Of a stretch of DNA of 38,501 bases, positions 33,036-38,501 are shown piece after piece. The translations under genes were made by a program, and so were the position numbers. Source of the DNA: an uncultured Acidobacteriia bacterium (GTDB lineage: Bacteria > Acidobacteriota > Terriglobia > Bryobacterales > Bryobacteraceae); contig CAIYHG010000095.1 in NCBI GenBank assembly GCA_903925975.1, forward strand, positions 1 to 38,501, written 5' to 3'. The notes beneath the pieces were generated by a model. It was not told the origin of the DNA and searched no databases. It saw only the letters and a program-made list of their open reading frames with translations. Every line of letters begins with the position of its first letter. Within the stretch, counting starts at the first letter, position 1.

Positions 33036-34112
33036 ATGAACTACGGACTGGAGTTTGAGCTTCTGTATCCCAAAGAGGATGCGGGCGGCGCCGCCGAAGT
33101 CCGGCGTCTGCTCCGCGCCAGCAATCTGGATGTGGAGCCGGATATTCAGTTCTTCGTGGTGGCCCGCAAGGAGCGCAGAATCGTGGCCTGCGCCGGCTTG
33201 GCTGGCGACGTGGTCAAGTGCGTGGCCATTGCGGCCGAGTGCCGCGGCACGTCGCTCTCCCTGAAGCTCATGAACGAGGTGCAGCAGGTGGCCTCGATCG
33301 AGCGCGGCCACAATCACCTCTTTCTATACACGAAGCCGGAGAACGCCGTCCTCTTCGAGGGCTGTGGCTTTCACCAGGTAGTCAGCGTTTTGGGCAGCGC
33401 CTGCCTGATGGAGAACACCCCGGTAGGCATTAGAGATTATTGCGACATGCTGGCGGCCTTTCGCCAGCCGGGGGAACGGATAGGCGGCATTGTGGTCAAC
33501 GCCAATCCCTTCACCCTGGGTCATCGCCACCTGGTGCAACAGGCGCTTGGGGCGTGCGACTGGCTGCACGTTTTCGTAGTCTCTGAGGACGCCTCGGCCA
33601 TCAGTTATGCCGATCGCCTGGACCTGGTGCGCGCGGGCTTGGCGGGGTTAGACCGCGTGACGGTGCATGCCGGTTCGCGTTATCTGGTTTCGAAAGCCAC
33701 TTTTCCTTCCTACTTCCTGAAGGACGCCAAGGTGGTCGAGGCTTGCAGCACGGCGCTCGACCTGCTGATCTTCCGCAGGTACATCTCTCCCGCCCTGGGC
33801 ATCACGCACCGTTTCGTGGGCAACGAACCCTTCTGCGCGGTCACGCGCAAGTACAACCGGGACATGCACGAATGGTTGGAGCACGCTTCCGAGGAAGGGC
33901 CCGCGCTTCGAGTTGTGGAGATTCCCCGTCTCGAGGTCGGCGGCATCCCCGTCTCGGCCAGCCGCGTGAGGCAACTCCTCGGCGAAGGCGATTTTGAGAT
34001 GATGGCTCATCTGGTCCCGGCCACCACGCTCGCGCTGATGCGCGCCAAGTACGCCGGCCGCGCCCGCGCGCGAACATTCCGCCGCGAGACCAGAATCATT
34101 GAGGTGAAGTGA
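33036..34112 (+). CDS. citC: [Citrate (pro-3S)-lyase] ligase
   Basis: CitC acetylates the prosthetic group on the citrate lyase acyl carrier protein, using acetate and ATP, to activate the enzyme. The 358-residue protein begins with an acetyltransferase-like domain (about residues 1-130, IVACAGLAGDVVKCVAIAAE). A nucleotidyltransferase domain follows with IGGIVVNANPFTLGHRHLVQ and a late SASRVRQLL. ATG 33036 has an AAAGGAAA ribosome site; the frame is open for 25 further codons upstream, which are unlike the family. It is the first gene of citCDEFXG, behind a candidate sigma-54 promoter. Confidence 0.94.
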   Translation: MNYGLEFELLYPKEDAGGAAEVRRLLRASNLDVEPDIQFFVVARKERRIVACAGLAGDVVKCVAIAAECRGTSLSLKLMNEVQQVASIERGHNHLFLYTKPENAVLFEGCGFHQVVSVLGSACLMENTPVGIRDYCDMLAAFRQPGERIGGIVVNANPFTLGHRHLVQQALGACDWLHVFVVSEDASAISYADRLDLVRAGLAGLDRVTVHAGSRYLVSKATFPSYFLKDAKVVEACSTALDLLIFRRYISPALGITHRFVGNEPFCAVTRKYNRDMHEWLEHASEEGPALRVVEIPRLEVGGIPVSASRVRQLLGEGDFEMMAHLVPATTLALMRAKYAGRARARTFRRETRIIEVK

Positions 34113-34400
34113 ATGGAGATTACGAAAGAGGCCATTTGCGGCACGTTGGAGTCCAACGATCTGCTGGTGAAGGTTGCGCCCCGGAATGAGTTGGAAGTGG
34201 TCATCTCAAGCGAGGTGATGCGCCAGTTCGGCGTCCGCATCCGGGAAGTCGTGGAAGAAACCTTGCTGCAGATGGGCGTAACGCGGGGGCAGGTGGTGAT
34301 TGAGGACAAGGGCGCTCTGGACTGCGCCATTAGAGCCCGCGTTCAAGCCGCGGTGCTGCGGGGATGCGAATGTGACGAGCTGAACTGGGGGGTCCTGTAA
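34113..34400 (+). CDS. citD: Citrate lyase acyl carrier protein (gamma subunit)
   Basis: CitD carries the triphosphoribosyl-dephospho-CoA group of citrate lyase. The 95-residue protein has the attachment-site stretch [10 protein letters not shown] with Ser14, and the family-typical [20 protein letters not shown]. The ATG follows the citC stop without a gap, and the stop overlaps the citE start (TAATG). The length is normal. Confidence 0.95.
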   Translation: MEITKEAICGTLESNDLLVKVAPRNELEVVISSEVMRQFGVRIREVVEETLLQMGVTRGQVVIEDKGALDCAIRARVQAAVLRGCECDELNWGVL

Positions 34401-35275
34401 TGGGCAGGCTTCGCCGCAGCATGTTGTTCATTCCGGGCTCGAACGCCGCCATGCTCTCGACGGCGTTTGTCTACCGGCCCGACTCCATCCTCTTCGATCT
34501 GGAGGATGCCGTAGCGCTCAGGGAGAAGGATTCCGCGCGCCTGCTGGTCTACCACGCGCTCCGCCTCCCGGCTTACCAATCGATCGAGAAGGTGGTTCGC
34601 ATCAATCCCCTGGACACGCCCTTCGGCAACAAGGATCTGGAAGCCGCCGTGCGCGGAGGCGCGGATATCATCCGCCTGCCCAAGACCGATTGCGCCGCCG
34701 ACGTGCAGCGGCTTGAAGTGGAAGTGGAGCGCATCGAGCAGGCGTGCGGCCGCGAAGCCGGCTCCACGCGCCTGATGGCGGCCATTGAGAGCGCTTCGGG
34801 CGTAGTCAACGCCCTGGCCATCGCCACCTCGAGTCCGCGCATGGATTCGATCGCTCTGGCCGGCTTTGACTACGTGGTGGATATGCAGACCCAGCGTGGC
34901 GACGGCATCGAGCTTTTCTACGCGCGTTGCTCCGTGCTCCACGCCGCCCGCTTCGCCAAGATCGACGCCTTCGACGTGGTCTTCCCCGACGTAAACGACG
35001 ACGAGGGTTTTCTGAAGGAAGTAGCGCTTATCAAGCGGCTCGGCTTTAACGGCAAGAGCCTCATCAATCCGCGGCAAATCGAGCTGCTCCACAACGCGTT
35101 CGCGCCCACCGAGGAAGAAGTGCGCCGGGCGGAGCGGATCGTAGAGGCCGCGGAAAAGGCGGAGCGCGAGGGCTTGGGAGTTGTCTCTCTCAACGGGAGG
35201 ATGGTGGATGCGCCGGTGGTTCTCAACGCCCAGCGGATATTGGAACTGGCCAAGCCCGCCTATGCCCGCTCCTAG
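34400..35275 (+). CDS. citE: Citrate lyase beta subunit (citryl-lyase)
   Basis: CitE cleaves citryl-ACP to acetyl-ACP and oxaloacetate. The 291-residue TIM-barrel protein has [15 protein letters not shown], the metal-binding [36 protein letters not shown] and the glutamate in [17 protein letters not shown] 34400 overlaps the citD stop (TAATG). It is followed by 64 noncoding bases before citF, the only real gap in the operon. Confidence 0.95.
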   Translation: MGRLRRSMLFIPGSNAAMLSTAFVYRPDSILFDLEDAVALREKDSARLLVYHALRLPAYQSIEKVVRINPLDTPFGNKDLEAAVRGGADIIRLPKTDCAADVQRLEVEVERIEQACGREAGSTRLMAAIESASGVVNALAIATSSPRMDSIALAGFDYVVDMQTQRGDGIELFYARCSVLHAARFAKIDAFDVVFPDVNDDEGFLKEVALIKRLGFNGKSLINPRQIELLHNAFAPTEEEVRRAERIVEAAEKAEREGLGVVSLNGRMVDAPVVLNAQRILELAKPAYARS

Positions 35276-35339
35276 TTTTGGTTTCGGACGCTCGCATTGT
35301 GAATTGGCGTAACTGGTCACTCGTTAGAAAGGTTTTGTC

Positions 35340-36857
35340 ATGAACGACAATCAGCGCACCGTGGCTTTGGAAGACCCCTGTTTGGAGGGCATCGAGCGGT
35401 TCCGGGATTACGCCACCCACACGCCCTACCTCAAGGGTCCGGAAAAGCTGACGCGCAAGCTGGTCGGTTCCCTCGAAGAAGCCGTGCGCCGCTCGGGATT
35501 GCGGGATGGCCAGACCATTTCCTTCCACCACGCTTTCCGCGAGGGCGATAAGACCATCAATTTCGTTGTGGATGCGCTGGCGCGCATGGGTTTCAAGAAC
35601 CTCACCCTTGCCTCCAGTTCTCTAGCTGCCTGCCACGCTCCGTTGATCGACCACATCAAAGCGGGCGTCATCTCCAGAATCTACACCTCCGGCATGCGCG
35701 GCCAACTGGCGAAGGCCATCTCGAATGGGCTCATGGAACACCCCATCAATGTCCATTCCCATGGCGGCCGGGTCCACTTGATCGACTCCGGGGAACTGAC
35801 GCTGGACGTCGCGTTCCTCGGCGTGCCCGCCTGCGATGCCTTCGGCAACGCCAACGGACAGCGCGGCAAGGCGCGATGCGGTTCGCTCGGCTATGCCATG
35901 GTGGACGCCCAGTTTGCGCGCACGGTCATTCTTCTGACTGAAGAAATCGTGCCCTTCCCGAATAATCCAGCCAGCATCTCGCAGGACCAGGTGGATTGGA
36001 TCGTCCAGGTGGAGGAGGTCGGCGACCCCTCGAAGATCAGCGTGGGCGCCGCGCGCGTCACCAAGAATCCGCGCGAGCTGCTGATTGCGCGCCTGGCTGC
36101 GCAGGTCATCGAGCACTCCGGCTATTTCAAGCAGGGTTTTTCGATTCAGACGGGTTCCGGCGGCAGTTCCACGGCCACCACGCGGTTTCTCGAAAAGCGC
36201 ATGCGCCAGAAGGAAATCAAGGCCGCATTCGCTCTGGGCGGGATCACGGGCGATATCGTGGACCTCTTCAACAAGGGGCTCATCGAAAGGGTGGCGGATA
36301 CGCAGAGCTTTGACGCCGTCGCCGCCGAATCGCTTGCCGCAAATCCCAACCACATCGAGATCTCGACCAACGAGTATGCCAACCCGAGTTCCAAGGCCGC
36401 CTTCTGCGACCAGTTGGACGTGGTGATCCTGAGCGCTCTCGAAGTGGACCTGAATTTCAACGTAAACGTCCTCACCGGCTCCGACGGCGTCATGATGGGC
36501 GCCTCGGGCGGGCACAGCGATGTGGCCGCGGCGGCAAACCTGTCCATCGTGGTGGGCCCGCTCATCCGCGGGCGCATTCCCACGGTGGTCAAGCGCGTGA
36601 CCACGCTTGTGACGCCGGGCGCCTGCGTGGGTGTTTTGGTGACCGACCACGGCATCGCCGTGAATCCCAACCGCCCCGACGTGGAGGAGCGCCTGCGCGC
36701 GGCCAATCTGCCCGTGATGACCATACAGGAACTCTACGAGCGTGCCGTTTCGATCACCGGCGAGCCGCAGCCGATCGAGTTTCTCGACCGCATCGTGGGC
36801 ATTGTGCGCTATCGGGATGGCAGCGTCATCGACGTGGTAAGGCAGGTCAAGCCGTGA
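35340..36857 (+). CDS. citF: Citrate lyase alpha subunit (citrate CoA-transferase)
   Basis: CitF exchanges the acetyl group on the acyl carrier protein for citrate. The 505-residue protein matches the family length. Visible stretches are TISFHHAFREGDKTINFVVD, SSSLAACHAPLIDHIKAGV, the glycine-rich TGSGGSSTATTRFLEKRM, ALGGITGDIVDLFNKG, and near the end LTGSDGVMMGASGGHSDVAA. ATG 35340 has an AAAGG ribosome site about 8 bases upstream. Its stop overlaps the citX start (GTGA). Confidence 0.96.
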   Translation: MNDNQRTVALEDPCLEGIERFRDYATHTPYLKGPEKLTRKLVGSLEEAVRRSGLRDGQTISFHHAFREGDKTINFVVDALARMGFKNLTLASSSLAACHAPLIDHIKAGVISRIYTSGMRGQLAKAISNGLMEHPINVHSHGGRVHLIDSGELTLDVAFLGVPACDAFGNANGQRGKARCGSLGYAMVDAQFARTVILLTEEIVPFPNNPASISQDQVDWIVQVEEVGDPSKISVGAARVTKNPRELLIARLAAQVIEHSGYFKQGFSIQTGSGGSSTATTRFLEKRMRQKEIKAAFALGGITGDIVDLFNKGLIERVADTQSFDAVAAESLAANPNHIEISTNEYANPSSKAAFCDQLDVVILSALEVDLNFNVNVLTGSDGVMMGASGGHSDVAAAANLSIVVGPLIRGRIPTVVKRVTTLVTPGACVGVLVTDHGIAVNPNRPDVEERLRAANLPVMTIQELYERAVSITGEPQPIEFLDRIVGIVRYRDGSVIDVVRQVKP

Positions 36858-37369
36858 CTGAAGTGACGCTGGAGGAGGTGCTCCGGAACCGCGAGCGCCG
36901 CGTGGCCCTTCAGCGCGCGGCGCTAGGCGCCTTCGGCCGGCCGCTCCTCTCCGTCACGCTCGTAAATCCAGGCCCCGTGAAGGACACGCCGGAAGCGTGG
37001 CAGGTAATGGCTCAGGCGCTCCGCGCTTTGGACAGTCTCATGGCGAATCGGGGGTGGCCGGAACTGCATCGGGAAGTGCGCTGGACTGCCACGGGCCCCG
37101 AAGCGCTCCTGGCGGTAGACGCCGCACCCCGCGAACTTAAGCAGGCCGCTGTTTGCCTTGAGGATGAGCAACCGCTTGGGCGCCTTTGGGATATCGACGT
37201 AATCGATACCGATTGCCGGTCAATCTCACGCCGCACGCTGGGCCAGCGGCCCCGGCGCTGCCTCCTCTGCGGAGAAGACGCGCACGTTTGCGTCCGCTCC
37301 GCGGCTCACCCGCTGCCCGCGCTTCAGGGTGAAATACGAAGGATCATCCATGCCTACCGCGAGCCTTGA
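36854..37369 (+). CDS. citX: Apo-citrate lyase phosphoribosyl-dephospho-CoA transferase
   Basis: CitX transfers the completed prosthetic group onto CitD. The 171-residue protein shows the family core LGRLWDIDVIDTDCRSISR followed by RRCLLCGEDAHVCVRS and a histidine (AAHPLPAL). The GTG start at 36854 overlaps the citF stop (GTGA). Its 3' end overlaps the citG start by 20 bases. It is a separate gene here, not fused to CitG as in some bacteria. Confidence 0.93.
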   Translation: MTEVTLEEVLRNRERRVALQRAALGAFGRPLLSVTLVNPGPVKDTPEAWQVMAQALRALDSLMANRGWPELHREVRWTATGPEALLAVDAAPRELKQAAVCLEDEQPLGRLWDIDVIDTDCRSISRRTLGQRPRRCLLCGEDAHVCVRSAAHPLPALQGEIRRIIHAYREP

Positions 37370-38270
37370 AGCCGTTGAGCCCGTCCCGCTTCGGGTTGTC
37401 CGCGCCACGGCGGCGCGCCATCGCCGCGCGAGTGCCGTGGGCGCCCTTGCCTGCCGGGCCCTGCTAAAGGAAGTGGAACTCACCCCCAAGCCCGGCCTTG
37501 TGGATTGCCTGAACAGCGGCGCCCACAGAGATATGGGCCTAGGGACTTTTGTCGCGAGCATCCGGGCCCTTGGCCCCTGGTTCCCCCTGTTCTACTTGGC
37601 AGGCGCGGCCACGCGGGAACTGGACGCCAGGAACGCGCTAGAGCATCTCCGCCCCGCCGGCCGCGCCTGCGAGGCAGCCATGCTCAAGGTCACAGGCAAT
37701 GTGAACACGCACAAGGGCAGCATATTCTGCATGGGCCTTCTCTGTGCAGCAGCCGGGCGCCTGGATTGTGGAAACGCGCCTCCCAGCCGGGAACGCATCT
37801 GCGAGGCAGTTGCGCGAATGTGCTCCCGTCTTGTGGAAACCGAACTCCTGCTTGTCCGGAAACCGGGAACGGCGGGAGAGCGGCTGTTTCAAGCGCATGG
37901 CCTCACCGGCGTCCGTGGGGAGGCCGCCTCCGGCTTCAAAACCGTTCGCGAGCACGGCCTGCCCGCCTTCGAGAGGATTCTGGCTCTCGGCTGCCGAGAA
38001 GAAGAAGCGCTGCACGAGGCTTTGCTCCACTTGCTGGCCGCGAACCACGATACGAATCTGGTTCACAGGGGCGGTCTTGCCGGCCTGGCCCACGTTCAGG
38101 CAACGGCCAAACGTCTCATCGACGCAGGCGGCGTTCTCTCCCCCGGCTTCCATGCCGGCATGCTCGACTTCGACTCCGATCTGATTGAACGCAACCTGAG
38201 CCCCGGCGGCAGCGCGGACCTGCTTTCCGTTACATGGTTCGTTTCCCGGTTCCGGTCTGCCCGCCGCTAA
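37350..38270 (+). CDS. citG: Triphosphoribosyl-dephospho-CoA synthase
   Basis: CitG makes the prosthetic-group precursor from ATP and dephospho-CoA. The 306-residue protein contains ELTPKPGLVDCLNSGAHRDM, GNVNTHKGSIFCMGLL, GVRGEAASGFKTVREHGLP and ANHDTNLVHRGG, all in family order. ATG 37350 is preferred over GTG 37329 because AAGGA (37339-37343) sits 6 bases before it. It is the last cit gene in the window; a hairpin about 70 bases beyond its stop may end the operon. Confidence 0.94.
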   Translation: MPTASLEAVEPVPLRVVRATAARHRRASAVGALACRALLKEVELTPKPGLVDCLNSGAHRDMGLGTFVASIRALGPWFPLFYLAGAATRELDARNALEHLRPAGRACEAAMLKVTGNVNTHKGSIFCMGLLCAAAGRLDCGNAPPSRERICEAVARMCSRLVETELLLVRKPGTAGERLFQAHGLTGVRGEAASGFKTVREHGLPAFERILALGCREEEALHEALLHLLAANHDTNLVHRGGLAGLAHVQATAKRLIDAGGVLSPGFHAGMLDFDSDLIERNLSPGGSADLLSVTWFVSRFRSARR

Positions 38271-38342
38271 GAACCCCGAACGAACTCGATTCATCAAGTT
38301 GTGAATCGCGGTCTAAGCCCAATCCTGTTTCCTTAGCCCAAT

Positions 38343-38375
38343 AAGTGGGGCGGCCACTCGTGGCCAATGCCACTT
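38343..38375 (+). terminator. Nested hairpin downstream of citG
   Basis: An outer stem AAGTGG/CCACTT (38343-38348/38370-38375) encloses an inner stem GGCCA-CTCG-TGGCC (38352-38365). It lies about 70 bases after the citG stop. No T-run follows (AAATAAG), so it may be a weak terminator. Nothing else was recognised from 38271 to the window end. Confidence 0.4.
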
Positions 38376-38501
38376 AAATAAGAGGCAAGCTATTGATTCT
38401 GCTGCACACGGCTCGGTTCTCACGAAGAATGCCGCCCCCGATCTGCGCGGAGTTTCCCGAACTCAAATCCAGGCGACGCGAGTCATGTATCAACAAACCA
38501 G

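Noticed and set aside
1-38501. CRISPR array associated with the TPR-CHAT protein
   Set aside because: No regularly spaced identical repeats and no cas genes were seen anywhere in the window.

Overview
The window reads as a chromosomal segment of a GC-rich (roughly 60-65% by eye) soil-type bacterium, most likely an acidobacterium of the Solibacter/Bryobacter kind. The evidence is family content: a long Oar-like TonB-dependent receptor with an N-terminal carboxypeptidase-regulatory-like domain, next to a divergent membrane-anchored 'FGR.P.YD' regulator-like protein, plus a TPR-CHAT protein with an ECF sigma factor, a DUF2911 protein and a neutral-ceramidase-like secreted protein. No taxonomic marker was compared, so this is inference. 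Nearly the whole window is coding; there is no CRISPR array, prophage or rRNA operon.

Layout. 1-1.5 kb: membrane-anchored metallophosphoesterase, then a patch of GC-rich palindromes (1507-1678). 1.7-5.4 kb: four overlapping genes of a peptide-type ABC importer (two ATPases, two permeases). 5.8-11.0 kb: a second unit with its own candidate promoter, in which a family-5 substrate-binding protein, an ECF sigma factor and a 954-residue TPR-CHAT caspase-like protein are coupled by ATGA and TGATG overlaps. 11.0-14.8 kb: an MFS exporter (-), divergent from a PIN/TRAM membrane protein followed by ispD and ispF. 15.1-16.8 kb: a sodium:solute symporter (-). 16.8-18.6 kb: a gene-poor stretch with an IS630-type transposase remnant and a small secreted protein. 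18.8-21.5 kb: tRNA-Ser(CGA), then modABC. 21.6-23.6 kb: glycosyltransferase, orphan receiver protein, DUF2911 protein and an esterase remnant. 23.8-30.5 kb: ceramidase-like protein and 'FGR' protein (both -), divergent from the TonB-dependent receptor. 30.7-38.3 kb: a sigma-54 activator followed by a complete citrate lyase cluster citCDEFXG.

Functional themes. Two blocks stand out. First, the substrate-binding protein / ECF sigma / TPR-CHAT operon next to a peptide importer has no visible anti-sigma gene. It recalls, by architecture only, the CRISPR-associated TPR-CHAT protease that controls a sigma factor, but there is no CRISPR here. Second, the cit cluster contains the lyase subunits (CitD, CitE, CitF) and the proteins that make, attach and acetylate the prosthetic group (CitG, CitX, CitC). 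A well-spaced -24/-12 sequence lies in front of citC, and the upstream activator appears to lack the usual Fis helix-turn-helix. No citrate transporter or oxaloacetate decarboxylase is in the window.
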